Source: Astrocystis sublimbata (lineage: Eukaryota; Ascomycota; Sordariomycetes; Xylariales; Xylariaceae). Taken from it: a stretch of DNA of 64,000 bases. The stretch covers positions 344,847 through 408,846 of the forward strand of contig JAJNNY010000032.1 in the NCBI GenBank assembly GCA_022453515.1. The letters run 5' to 3'. The first letter of the stretch is position 1. Each line of letters begins with the position of its first letter. The notes below the pieces were generated by a model. That model ran no database searches and was not told the DNA's origin. It saw nothing but the letters and a program-made list of their open reading frames with translations. A program made the position numbers and the translations under genes. Below, one piece after another: positions 1 through 12,323 of the stretch.

Positions 1-1272
1 TAATGCTTCGTTCTACCAAACTGATGGTTTTTGTACAGGAGGACAGTCCTAGTCCTGCATACCTGCCCATGCAGTTTTCACGTTTCCTACCTCCTTCCAA
101 AGTACCTACCTATATGGGCACTGCGCTGCTCTCAGCTATAGGCCCACTACCTGCACCTATTATCACCACCTGCATGATTCTCTTGCAGGTTCTCTTGGCT
201 CTGCTCTGGGAGGAAGCTACCACCCTACGCATGTAGCTATTGTGGTATCCACAGGTGCCAGCCAGTAGTTGCGCCCGCCCACTACCGCAGGTAGGCGAGG
301 TAGGGAGGTCGGGAGGTAGGGACCTCAGGTAAAGGAAGCTCCCCTCCCCCTCCATGGCCTCTCTCGCAGGTCTGTAGCAACCCCTCTAGATCGTACCTTA
401 TCACCGGCTCAGTCACCCACCAAGATAAGTGGGCACCTAGGTAGGTACTTACCCAAGCATAACCGAGCCAACCTAAGCAGAGGTTTGTTTTGCCTCGAAA
501 CCAGGGCTCAAGGTTTCCTAGTTCTCTTTGAACAGCTACCTAGCTCTACCTAGGTAGCTCAGGTTTGGGGTCTGACTTGAGCTGCGTCTGAAAGAAACAG
601 ACCAGAATGCGTTAGTACCAACATTGAAATGTCTAGGTCTTACTAGTAGGCCTATCCATATGTACCAATAATGCGAAGCAGTGCCCAGGTCCTCAGGCCA
701 GCGTGGAACCACACTGTGCGCGACCCTCGACAGCTGCGCAGGGGGGGCAGTGTGGCAGAATTGCGGCACATTTCCCGTTTCTTACAGGTGGATACGGTGC
801 GTGTGCACGGTATACTTGGGCCCCAGGCGACCTCTCGGTCCCCAAGGTAACTCGACAGGAGCGGGAGAAAGAGCAAGCGACACAGGCTCGACAGGGCGCG
901 GCAACCTTGCAAGAGGATGAGTGCTCCAGCTTGATTGATTGATTACCTGATGTGTATCACTGTCACCTCGCTATCTGGGAGTTCCAATTGCTTGCTTGCC
1001 CGTCCTCCCATTTCACTGCTCTACCTCGGAAGCGCTGCTTGCCACACGATATCGTCAATTGCACCCATCTACTCGTATTAGTATCGTCAGACTCGCCCGC
1101 CCACCGCGCCGCTCTCGAGTCCACGGTCGCACGCCGTTGGAATAGCCTCGCTCCCTCCTCCTCCTCCTCCTCCTCCTCCGCCTCGCTGGTCCCTGGTGCC
1201 TCGTCACTCCCGCCTCTCGTCCGCTGCCTCGTCGCGGGCCCTCTGTCGCGCTCAGGGTGTTCAGGGTGCAAT
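1..1272. other. Intergenic/promoter region upstream of the C2H2 factor
   Basis: No convincing gene. It holds CCTAGG-centred palindromes (about 435-442 and 546-557) and a CTC/CTT-rich stretch near 1150-1185 just before the first exon, which is typical of a fungal promoter or 5' leader. The short open frames here lack any recognisable domain. Confidence 0.6.
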
Positions 1273-4200
1273 ATGGCCGACCCGACGCCGACCAGTGCGG
1301 CGGCCACCAACGACGCCGACACCGCCAACAGCGCTAGCCACGATGAGTCCGGTAAGTGCTTAGGTATGCCCACTGCTATGGATGTGCTATGGATGCCCAC
1401 TGCCCAGGTGCTGTGCCCGCCACGAGCGAGTGAGAGAAATGCCCCCCCATCTGCCCATCCGCCCATCTGCCCCTCCATCCCTCATCCACATCCCACATCC
1501 ACACCTCACACATCCCACCAGCCCTCCAGCCCTCAGCCCTCCATCTCAGCTGTGCTCCCCTCCTCAACCACTCAACCACACAACACCCCATAACACGCAG
1601 TCTATGCAATAGCCCAACACAACTTGCAACCTTTCGCTCCATCAGTGAACTGAACCGCTCAGCACCCCCCCAAGTCGCCTGCACAACCCATCACTTGCTT
1701 GGCTGCCGTCTACCCGCTGTTATCATCCTCATCATCTGTCTTGTCTGCCCTCTGCTCCGCTGCTCCCGTCCGTCACTGTCGACGACCCTCTGTCCGGCGA
1801 GCCCCGCGACACATGGGATTATCACCACCACAATCCCTGGTTGTGGTGATTACTGACAATGACTGCCAATGCTCCAGCGTCGACCATCACCGTGAACACG
1901 ACAACCGCGACCACCACCACCAACCTCGCAAAACCACCCACGGCCGCCGCCGCCCCCTTCCCGCCCCCCAAGACCGACAAGCCACGTCCTCATATCTGTG
2001 CCACCTGCCAACGTTCTTTCGCCCGACTGGAGCACCTGAAGCGCCATGAGCGCTCCCACACCAAGGAGAAGCCCTTCGAGTGTCCCGAGTGCGCCAGATG
2101 CTTTGCCCGTCGGGATCTGCTGCTTCGCCATCAGCAGAAGCTGCACCAGTCAACTACGCCCTCATCGCGCCCGCGCAATCGCCGCGAGAGCGCCAGCGGT
2201 GCCGTCACCACCCAGAGCCGTGCTCGGAAGAATAGCCTCGCCAACACCAATGCCAGTGCTGCTGCCGCCGCCGCCGCTGCCGGTGGTGTCGGCAACGGCC
2301 CCATGCGACCCCGTGCTAACACCATCAGTCATGTTGACCCGAACCACGTGCAGATGATGGCGGCTGCCACCGCTTCCGTGGCCCGGGGCCAGCATATGCC
2401 CTCTGCCCACCATGCTCGCCACCAGAGTCTCGTTGGCCTACCTATGCAGCATATGGACCACCCCTTTGGCGGCATGTCCTCCGTCATGGGCCACCGCGGC
2501 ATGGCCCACGGCCTGCCCAAGCTGGAGACCCATGGCATGGTTGACTTCAGCAACAGCGGTCTCCGCACTGCTCCTCCGTTGGCCTTCCAGCCTGGCAGCA
2601 TGGACTTTGAAAACCTCTTCTTCGGACAACCAGGCTCGACCATCAACCCAAATGCGCTCCATTATAGCGAGTCTCCGCACGCCATGTCGCTTGATCCAAC
2701 CTCGCCGTTCGCTACCGGCATGCAGGACATGTCTACCATCCAGCCAGTCGAAGACCCCTTTGACTGGCTGACTGGATTCGAGCAGAACATGTCCTTCGGT
2801 AATAGCCAGCACGAGAATGCCGTTGGGGCCTCATCTCCCTCTGCAATGAGTACCACCAGCCAGAGCGGCATTAGTGATGTGATGCTTGATGGTTCCAACA
2901 ACAATGTCAACAATAACAACATGACGGCTGCGGGTCCCATGTGGCCATCCACCCTTATGGGGCCACCACAGGTCGGCAATCCTTTTTCCATGGACATGGG
3001 CAGTGGCGTTTTCCCGGATTTATTGAATGGTGCCCCCGTCTCTCCTCAGCCTCCGGCCCAGAAGACCGTGAACGATGTTTACTTCTCCACAGCCCCATCC
3101 CCAATGAACTCCCTCAGTCCTTCGGTCATGCCAGGCCTGGCGGCGCACAACATGGACCACACCTTCAATTTCAAGCGGGGGCCTGACAGCTCTGTGATGA
3201 TGGAGAGACATCAATCTCATGCACCGGTAGCAACCATCACAGATGCTACTAGAAGCGCCATCATTACCGCCCTGTCACAGTGTACAGCCGCAAATAGTGG
3301 CCAAAAATATTCGTTCCCTTCGCCCAGCTCCCCCATGTCTCCCCAAGTGCAGCCCAGCCAGGAGAACGTAGCTGAAATAGCCAGAACTTTACCGAGCACA
3401 CAAAATCTACAACGATACGTTGGGAGCTATCTCCGATACTTCCACCCTCACTTGCCATTTCTACACATACCTACTTTGTCCTTCGACACGCCGCCTACTG
3501 CTAGTGGGCCAACCGGTACCGTGATCGGTGGCAGTGGGTGTCTGGTCTTGTCCATGGCCGCTATCGGTGCTTTGTACGAGTTTGAGCGACCACAGTCCCA
3601 GGAGCTGTTCACCCAAGCCAAAAGGATGACACAACTCTATCTGGAGGAACGGCGCAAAGCTGATGTCCGCAAGGCTGATTTCGACTTCCGACGAACGCCC
3701 GCGTCCGATCAAGGCGCGCAGAATACGCAAGGCACGCAAGGTGCTCACAATTCTGACACCCCCTTTCACACGCCATTATGGCTCGTTCAGGCTATGTTAC
3801 TGAACGTAGTTTATGGCCACAACTGTGGTGATAAGGCTGCCAACGAGATGGCAGCTGCTCATTCCGCGGCGTTGGTCAGCCTTGCAAAGGCAGCGAACCT
3901 GGTCCGTCCGCTTCCGCTAGATTCAGCTGAGATCAGAGAAGTTCAAGTGAGCGATGCCGAGGGCAGCTGGAATGGCGGACTCAAACCCGAAACGGACGAA
4001 CAAGCGGAATGGCTACGGTGGAAGACCATGGAAGAACGCAAGCGGACACTCTACGTTATCTTCATTCTCTCTAGTCTCCTGGTGGCCGCTTACAACCAGG
4101 CTCCCGCGTTGACCAACTCGGAGATCATGCTAGACCTGCCTTGCGATGAGGAGTTCTTCGCTGCGGAGAGCGCAGCAGCTTTCCAAATAAAAGGCGGTGC

Positions 4201-5486
4201 CAGGGCAGCCAATCACAACCGAATGACACTACATGAAGCACTGGGCGACTTGCTCATGAGTAACGAAAAACAACAGAAAATGGCCTACAATAATAGTCAA
4301 CAACCGTTTGGGTCTTACGTAAACATGCACGATATTCCGAAGAGCGAGCTGAAGCCAAGCACTCTCGGTTGTCTGGTGCTCATCAATGCCCTGCATAATT
4401 ACATCTGGGAAACGCGGCAGCGTCACCAGAACAAGGTCTGGACGAATGAAGAGACCGAGAAAATGCACCGTCACATCGAGCCGGCCCTGAAGGGATGGCA
4501 ATCTGCTTGGGCCAGCAACCCGAATCACAGTTTGGACCGACCTAACCCCTTTGGCATGGGTCCATTGTCGGCTGATGCTATTCCTCTACTCGACTTAGCC
4601 TATGTCCGTCTTTTTGTTAATATGGCACGGACCAAGGAGAAGTTCTGGCAACGCGACTGGGAGGGCTTGGCCGAGGAACTAGCCCGAGGAACCGAAATCG
4701 TTCAACATGCTCAACATTCACCTGCCTCCAACACGGAGTCGATAAACGATCCCTCGGATGCGTCTGCGGCCAGTTCCATCTTCGTCGACTCGCCCCCCAC
4801 TCAAACCTCTTCACCTGAGTTTTCCGCTACTAAAATTTCCGCTACTGCTTCCGCCCAAGCCCAGTCGTACTCCCCTGGTTCGAGCCGAACTACCTCGCGC
4901 CGAGAAAAGCATTTGCGTAGGGCTGCTTTTTATGCCGCTGATTCGCTCTCTATGGACGACAAATTTGGAATGACATTTCATGAACTGAGCAGTCGGGAAC
5001 TCCCCGTGCAGTCGGCTATGTGTTCGTTTGACTGCGCCCAGGTTCTTGCCGAGTGGATTTCGACTCTCCAGGATCGTGTAGGCAGGTATCTGGGTATACT
5101 TGGGAAGGACGACGTCGATTTGAGCGGAGTCCCCGCTGTTGTGCTTTTGGATGATGAGGATATGAAGCTCATTCTCAAGATACAGGAGCTTCTAGCAAGT
5201 GCTGAGATGAAGATGAGTATCGATCTAGTCAACGGCACCATCAATGGCAGCTTTGACTCTCAGCTACAGCTGGATGCAATGGGCGGCTATGCCTCTAAGA
5301 TCTTGCGTGTCACGGCCTGCATGCTAGATAAATCCGCTGTGTGGCCAGGTGAGCTAACCTGCTTTCTTCGGTCGAGTAATGCTAACATCCATCTAAGTGC
5401 TCAACCTTATGGCTCGTTGCCTCGAGACTCACGCCACTATAAGCCGAAACCGGGCTGAGAAGTCGGTGTTGGCGAGTAGTGAGTGA
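1273..5486 (+). CDS. C2H2 zinc-finger transcription factor with fungal-specific TF domain (Adr1/AmdX-like)
   Basis: Predicted nuclear DNA-binding regulator. Model: exons 1273-1351, 1878-5348 and 5398-5486, giving 1212 aa. Exon 1 ends at a GTAAGT donor. The acceptor at 1877 follows a TACTGAC branch point, and the split codon (G + CG) keeps frame exactly, so the ATG at 1859, which is also open, lies inside this 526-bp intron. The 49-bp last intron has GTGAGC, GCTAAC and TAAG. Two adjacent C2H2 fingers lie at about residues 66-117 (CATC...[11 protein letters not shown] type, linker [10 protein letters not shown]), closely matching the Adr1 pair. A run of Ala, Asn-rich and Gln/Met-rich low complexity follows. 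A Fungal_trans-like region starts near residue 560 ([15 protein letters not shown]). Adr1-family factors control carbon and acetamide utilisation in yeast and Aspergillus; the target here is unknown. Domain call is firm, ortholog assignment is not. Confidence 0.9.
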
Positions 5487-7223
5487 ATAGGGCGACGGAG
5501 CCTCTAGGAAACCCTGCTTTTTCCGGTGTGCCATTTCGCCCCGAACCTCGACTATTGCTGTCCCCGGCGGGGTGCAACCGCCAGTAATCGATCAATTCCC
5601 TTTGGGCCGGTTGCACGGGGGCCTAGTTCAAATACAGTCCAAGGCGTAGCTTTCGGCCCAGTCGTAGCTGGGCGTTCCACCCGTTGACTAAACACAGCCT
5701 GACCAATCAATTGATGGCCAAATCTTTGCATATCGGCCTCGTAGCCTTTTAGCAAAAACTCTAACGACAAGCGATCGCAGCCTCTACTTAAAGTATTGAG
5801 GCAAAGAAATGCTCTACGTAATGGAACGCACATATCTTCTTCGCATGAATATCACGACTGGCTTTACGACCACCAAGAAGTTTTCTACCAACACCATCTT
5901 AACATCGAAAATTCAAGTTTTGCGTCTTGCATTATACAATCATGCGGCATCTCATATTTGCAACGCCTACCCATTGTCAAGACTTCGATCTGGACGAAAT
6001 CATGTGAATACGCGATTGCATGTATACGGAAGGAACAACGACTGATTATGCAAGTGATGATGGATGTCCTCGCGTGAAGTGTGGATGTATTTCGAAAGTT
6101 GGAGAAGAGCGTACTGCAAGGACCATACGCATTGTTGGACTACCGGTACAATAGTTACCGGAGATTATCGATCCCAGGCGTTTTAGAGGCGAGTTTCTGG
6201 AGTGCAATAGGGCACGACTGGATTACACCTAGTGGTACGGCCACTACCGGTGACGCATATGTCAATTTGAAGGAAGTCCGATGGAAAGAAAATGGCATTC
6301 CTGCCGCTAGGCGTCTTGTGGCCTGTTGTCGGTTTGCCATGCCATTTGGCTGGCGAAGAATGGGCGAGAAACAACGATCTCAGTGGCAGTGAAAGGCTTG
6401 GTGGGAAGCCGAGAAAACAAGCCAACGAACTCAGCGGCCTCAAGAGCTCGAGCCCGTTGCGCGATCTCAGACGTCATATCGTCTGAGTTGGCAAGGCGCG
6501 AGAACCCCCTGACAAGGGGGACAACACCGCGCTATGATCTTAAAATGGGGTATCGTGAGGGAGCGATCAAATAAATGAAATAAACCCGTCAAAACTATAT
6601 TTTACCTGTGTGCATAGAGTGCTGCGTGATCATTGAGACCCGTTCGTTGTATACTTACTACCTAGACGGTATGAGGAATCGCCATCGCCATTAATCCTAC
6701 GACCTTGAAGATCAGTAAGTAGTATTTCGATAAGACCTGCTCCCAAATAATTTACATGATTTTTCAAGTTAATAGCCTCTTTGTTCTCTTTAGAAAGTGC
6801 AGGTATGAAAGTGTGAGAGGCGATCTCTCACTCCCTCACTCTTTACTTAACTACTCCATACTCTGTCTCTATCCATAACCATATTATTCTCAAATTTTTG
6901 AGATTGCCATCTTCACGAATCACTATTATTTACATAGATATTATCTGCCAACAATAAGTGACAGGAAGCAAGCGAAATATGAGCTTGCCTACCTACCTAC
7001 CTAACCTATACCCAAAGGCAGGCACCCTGTCACTGGCATTGTGTTGAGATTAGTAGGCAATCAGCGACCTTTTGCACATCTGTGAATATTTTGAATTATT
7101 TTATTTAGGTAGATAACACTCCACGGAGGCCCTCGCTCAAATCGATTTTCAAATCTTTGAATTTTTATATGCGTTTGATATAATCAGATAGATAGATTGG
7201 CTGATATGGTCTGGTCTGGACTC
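5487..7223. other. Intergenic region without a supported gene
   Basis: It becomes AT-rich towards 6600-7200. Several short overlapping open frames at 5796-6574 have no domain and no consistent splice structure. It probably contains the 3' ends of both convergent flanking genes. Confidence 0.5.
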
Positions 7224-10200
7224 CTAGTCGACCTTGCCCTTCCCCCTCCCTCCATCCTCATGCAGACTCGCCGAAGCACTTCCGCCCGCACTACTGCTAC
7301 TACTACTATCACTCAAACCAGTCGTAGAGTCAGAGCCGCCGACACAGTAGCTGAAATCCACAACGCCGACCAACTTACTCACGCTGTCGACGAGGCGGTC
7401 GAGGTCGTCGCACACGAGCAGGCAGCAGACCTGCAGCACGGCGAACTCGGCGTAGCCGGCCTGCGTCATGTTGCGCGGGTCGAGCAGGCCGTGGATCTCC
7501 TGCTGGCGCTGCTTGGCGCTCATGCTGAGAAGACCGAGGCTGGCGTCGCTTCTGGCTCGGGTTCGGCTGCTGTCGCTGTCGTTGGAGGCTGCTGCGTCGA
7601 GGTTCTTGAGCTCGAGCGTGATGTCGTACGGCCGCGGCACCTTGAGGTGAGGCGGGATGGAGTGGCCTGATTGTAACGCGTTGGAGAGTAGGGTTAGCGT
7701 GGAGATTATCCCGTGCTGTGTGGGTGAGATGCTCCGTAGTAGCACGCCCAGCGCGTCTCGCCACGCGCGCGCATTGGCGTCGTCTTCGCCTGGCGGTGTG
7801 GTGGACTGGGCGTCTTTGTCTTTGGTGTCCAGCGAGTCTGTCAGTGTGACTCCGGGAGTGTATTTCCCGCCGCCGCCGATGGTGAAGGATAGCAGTGTCA
7901 GATACGAGTTGATGCGAGACGCTCGTTGGATTATGTCTTCGTATAGCTCGCGCGGGAACTTGCCGCCGACAGTAGGCTCCCATTTCTGGAAATCGGCGTG
8001 CTCTTTTAGGGAGGGGAGGAGCAGCATCAGCTTGCCGAAGAGGCGGACGCGCTGCTTCGCGAGATGGTGCGCGGGCGTGCCTTTTACGTTGCGGTCGCCG
8101 CCGGTGCCGTTGAGCTTGCTTTTGAGGGAGGAGTGGATGACGCTGAAGTAGTTGGCCAATAGGTACAGGGTGGCGGCGAGATCGCGACGGAGCCATGCGC
8201 GCTCCGTCACGGGCGCTGGAAAGATGGTCCAGAAGAAAGAGACAGCGCAACCTCCGGCGACGGTTGCTAGACGGTACGGTGCCAGTTCGTAAATCGGATA
8301 AAACGGCTGCCCACTGGCCTCCGAGGCCGCGATGCCGATCTTGAGAACCTGGAGCTCGTACCCGAGGATCAGAATCTGCGTCACCATGCAAAGTATGATG
8401 GCAGGGATGAAATGCGGGTATTTGAGCAGGAAGTAAATGGTGAAGGCCTGGAACAGATACATGAAGACAAAGATGCCGGCAATCCTCCCGTCGACGATGT
8501 ACCAGGTGATGAGCGTGAGGATCACCGCCGCAAGGGTCCCGAGCACGCGCAGAATGAAACCGAATATCGACTGGCCGGAAGTCTGGGTCATGCCGATGGC
8601 GATGATAATCATGGCCCAGACGAGTCTCTGTTCCTGGAAGAAGCGGTGCGTGTTCTCGAGGAACGCGACAATGCCCACCGTCAACGTGGCGCAGGCAGCG
8701 CGGAAGCCGAACGCCGACTCCTCAGAGGAGAAAAATCGCGACACGGCGCGCAGCCCGTTGCCCGCGCGTTGCCAGGCATTGGTCGGCGGCAGGTGCTCCG
8801 GTTCTCTCTTCGCCGCGAAGCTGTCGCCCATGTAGATGACGGGCAGACCCGACTCCATCATGTTGTCGGCGTTGTTCTCTTGACCCTTGTCTTCGTCGTT
8901 GAAGACGCTTTTGATCCATTTCTTCAAGACTTTGGGTTTGGGGACGATCAGACGCTTTTGCTTCATTGTGCCATCTGCGACCTTGGTGTCTGCGAACTCG
9001 ACCACGCGCAAGACGCCCTCGCCTGCCGCCTCCATCTACGTTGGGAGTTAGTAGGTTGAAATTGAGATGCTCCAAGAAAACGTACCAGCCTCTCAATGTA
9101 TAGTAAAATGTAGAGTTGATGTTGGTCGCGACGGGAGAAGGCAGTGTCGTTCATCTCCTCTGGCGACATATCATCTGTTGAGAGACCCTTTTCTTTCGTC
9201 CACGCGCGGAGAATGGAGCCCCTGACATCACGGAATGACTGAATTCTGACCCTGAGGGCGGCTGCAAAGCCTTGATCTCCAGGCTTGATCATGTCGCCTT
9301 TGGCTTCAACATCGGGGCTGGCTTCGCTCTTCTTGGCCTCCTTGGGACGTGGGAGAATCTCAAGCAGCATCCCTGCGTGCTGCAGTCCTTCGTCGAGGGC
9401 AGCCGAGAGCTTCTCGAATGGCTCATGGAGCTGGCGCATGACTTCGTTCCAGACGCGTTTGTCCTCGTTCACCTCGGCGAGGACCTCGAGTGGCGTTTCC
9501 GAAGTGGTGATCCAGCCGCGTTTTTCGGCGAGCCTCTGAAAGATGTCGATTACTGTCCCGATGCCATGGATCGGTATCACAACGCCACGAAACAGTTCCA
9601 TAGTGGTAGAGAGATCCTTAGCAGACAGTTTGGCATAGGCGATATCTCTCTTGGCAAAGGGCATATCAATCACCATCTTGCTCGTGAGCAGTCGCAGCTT
9701 GAATAGCGTCTCCTTCAAGGATTTGGCCTCTGTGGTTGACTTGGGCGCAGGGTCCGCCTTGTTCTTCTGGCGCTTTGCCTTGCTGTTGCTCTCTTGAGAT
9801 TTTCTGCTCTCACCATCGGTGGAGTCTTCGGGGCCGTCTACGTGTGTCGCCGCGCAGATATCCGCTGGAACAGCAAACATATCTTCTCTTTCCAGACTCT
9901 GCAAGTAGGCTTTTTCTTGCTTCACGACGCCCCTCAGAAGACCAATCATGCCCTTCAGCTGAGCGGTCCAAACGAAACGGCTGGGAAGAGGTACCTATAC
10001 ACGAGGTGTCACGTTAGCTGAGTTGTCCAAAGTACGCATTTTAGATCTCAATTCGAGAATTTCCAGGACAAATCAAGGAACAAAACGCGCGGAAGGGATT
10101 CGAACGCACCACCAACAGAGCTGTGGCTGTCGCAATAGCAAAGCCGGTCAACATGGCTGTGAACAGCCGTCTGACAATAGAAAGGAAAGCAGCATTGCTG

Positions 10201-11039
10201 GTTATCTGCGGACTCAGGGTGCACGAGATATTGGTGAGAATGGAGTAGACGATGACAGGCACGTTCAAGCTCGGATACTTGGCCCGGAGAGTGTTCACGA
10301 TCCATATATTGGCGAACAGCCACACAGCCGAGACGGCAGACTGGCTCGAGTTGTAGGTCGGAGGAGCGCGCGGGTCATCAGGGGTCGTCTGGGTGTGGAT
10401 TCGCGCCTGCAGCGCAGACCATAGGATCAAGAGCGCGACGGCAGACCCGACGCTCAGGAATATCAGGTTGAAGATCAGCGTCTGCACGAACTTGCCGCGC
10501 GGAAGTATGCTGAGCGAGAGCACGGAGATGATGCCGATGATGTAGCCGAAAGTCGAGAACTCGTGGGAGACGGCGTCGGATTGGTAGATGGCTAATGCTA
10601 CGGTGGGTGGGATGGCGCCTCTGCGGTGGTCGCGCTGTTAGCAGGTGATGTGCGATATAGTCCCCAGGTAGATATAGAACACTACTTAGGTATAGGTATA
10701 ACAACACAATATGATAACGGTATGGCGGCCATCTTACTTGAACATAGCTACGAGGGTGGGCGCGTCGAGGCCCAGTTTCGTCACTAAACGTGATACGAAG
10801 CCTGGCTTCGGCGGTTGAGGTGCTGGCAGCGGCGGCGCATTGCTCGTGGCTGTTGGCTTGGTTTCTCGTCCTCCTACTCCTCCTCCTTCCTTTGCCTCTG
10901 CCTCTGCCGTGCTGTCGTCGGTGCTGTGGCCATCGGGATCGCGGCCGTTGGACGACTCAAGCTGCTTGTGCGGACTCTCCTCCTGAACGGCGTGTTCTCG
11001 AACGATGTCATCTTGCGATCCAGACGAGCTTCCCTCCAT
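7224..11039 (-). CDS. ArAE_2/FUSC-type integral membrane protein (putative aromatic-acid exporter, Bre4-like)
   Basis: Predicted multi-pass membrane protein of 1177 aa. Minus-strand exons are 11039-10738, 10620-10110, 9994-9086 and 9035-7224. The introns are 117, 115 and 50 bp; donors are GTAAGA, GTGCGT and GTACGT, branch points GCTAAC and CTACTAAC can be seen, and all phases agree. After a charged, Pro-rich N-terminus (about 100 aa) comes a first hydrophobic block (exon 2: FSTFGYIIGIISVLSLSIL and further helices). A long soluble linker follows (exon 3). A second membrane block in exon 4 (LVWAMIIIAIGMTQTSGQSI and following helices) precedes a C-terminal cytoplasmic domain with a Ser/Asp-rich tail. 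This N-block/linker/C-block layout is that of the fungal ArAE_2_N + ArAE_2 (DUF2421, FUSC superfamily) proteins related to yeast Bre4. Substrate unknown; export of aromatic or weak acids is an inference from the family. Confidence 0.88.
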
Positions 11040-12323
11040 GATGCATGTGTTGTTGCCCGTCGAGCGGCCGGAACGCTTAAGGACGCACGCTCACTGGGTA
11101 TGAATTTGTGAATTGAGGCGGACGATTCGTGTCGTGTTCGCTAGATCTTGATGCGCATAAGTACATGTATTGGCTTTCGGAGCGCGCCAACGCTTGGGGG
11201 TGTGTTCGAGACGATGCGAATGAATATACTCTAGAAATTCAATTGATTGAGGCCGGAAAGCCACGCGAGAGCCCGCGTACTCAAAGCCTTGGAACCCACA
11301 AACCTCTCATGCATCCATCTCTCTTTGTGGCCCCAGGTTCTTAGTTCCTGTTAGTTCGTCTAGAGCTGGGTGTGAAGCCTTACCTAAACGAATCAGCCCT
11401 GAGCACTTACATGACTACATGTAGTACTCCAGCCGTTAAGTACCGGGAAGAGCGATGAGAAGTATAAATGGTGGAGACCCGCCTTCAAGGTTGATAATAC
11501 TACATGTAGGCTGCCCATATCGGCTGCAACTCGCCTTCCATGTTATCTTATCATGGGCAAATAATGAAACTATCCCCTACTGGCTATCTGGGAAAGTATT
11601 GATACTAGGTAGTTGTGTCTTATCGCGATTATCCAAACAACGACGGTTGTAGGTCTTGAGGTTGGAGATGTAGGTTTTGCCTCTGGCATGCGTTGGGGTT
11701 GTCAAGCAGCCCTATTAATTTCGACATAGCAGGCCGAGGCAGGGCCTCTAGCCAGGATGATAGATCTCGGTACCTGGAATGCGGAATCCTACGTCATCAT
11801 GCATAAATTGCCCTGGATACGCCGTTATTGGCTGTCGCAGCCATAGCAATGCTTGCTACTCCCATCATCATCACCAATAATGGTTTCTGAAATTGCAGAT
11901 GCTATGCCAGGCGCCTCGAGGTGAGTACATAGGTACCTACCTAGGTAGGTACTTACTTGCTGGTTGGCCAGCTACATGTACCATGTGGAACGCAGCTGGC
12001 CAAGCTCATACAGGGCTGAGGGGATCGTGGCCCGCGTGGGTACTCGGGTGGTGGGGTAATGAGCATCGCTCGACGCCAGGGTTCAGGCTAGCATTAGCAT
12101 GACTTGCCATCAATATTCTCATGGGAGGAAACGTAAAATCGAGTCAATTCCAAAGTCATGTCGTCTTTTCTACCTGTTCACTTAAAACCAGGTCATTCGA
12201 ACTAGGACAGACTTCAGTCCGACTGGTACCTCGCATTAAGAGCATGCGCCTAGGGTTCTACTCGATCCTTCTCACCATTGTGAGAGCCATTTTGTAACAA
12301 CTCTCGGAAAGAAAACCTTCAGC
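11040..12323. other. Intergenic region; contains a 20-bp perfect palindrome
   Basis: No supported gene. At 11933-11952 there is a perfect 20-bp palindrome centred on CCTAGG (GTACCTACCT|AGGTAGGTAC), one of a series in the window. Confidence 0.55.
11933..11952. repeat. 20-bp perfect palindrome centred on CCTAGG
   Basis: GTACCTACCTAGGTAGGTAC; the longest of at least eight intergenic palindromes of this kind in the window. Confidence 0.75.

Noticed and set aside
952..1593. 213-codon plus-strand ORF and its minus-strand mirror ORFs
   Set aside because: It runs through the exon 1 region and the first intron of the C2H2 gene in another frame, with Ser- and Pro-rich low complexity from CTC repeats.
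7375..8391. 338-codon minus-strand ORF
   Set aside because: Out-of-frame shadow of the ArAE_2 gene: Arg-rich composition from a GC-rich coding strand, no domain.
8412..9059. 215-codon plus-strand ORF
   Set aside because: Antisense shadow of the ArAE_2 gene.
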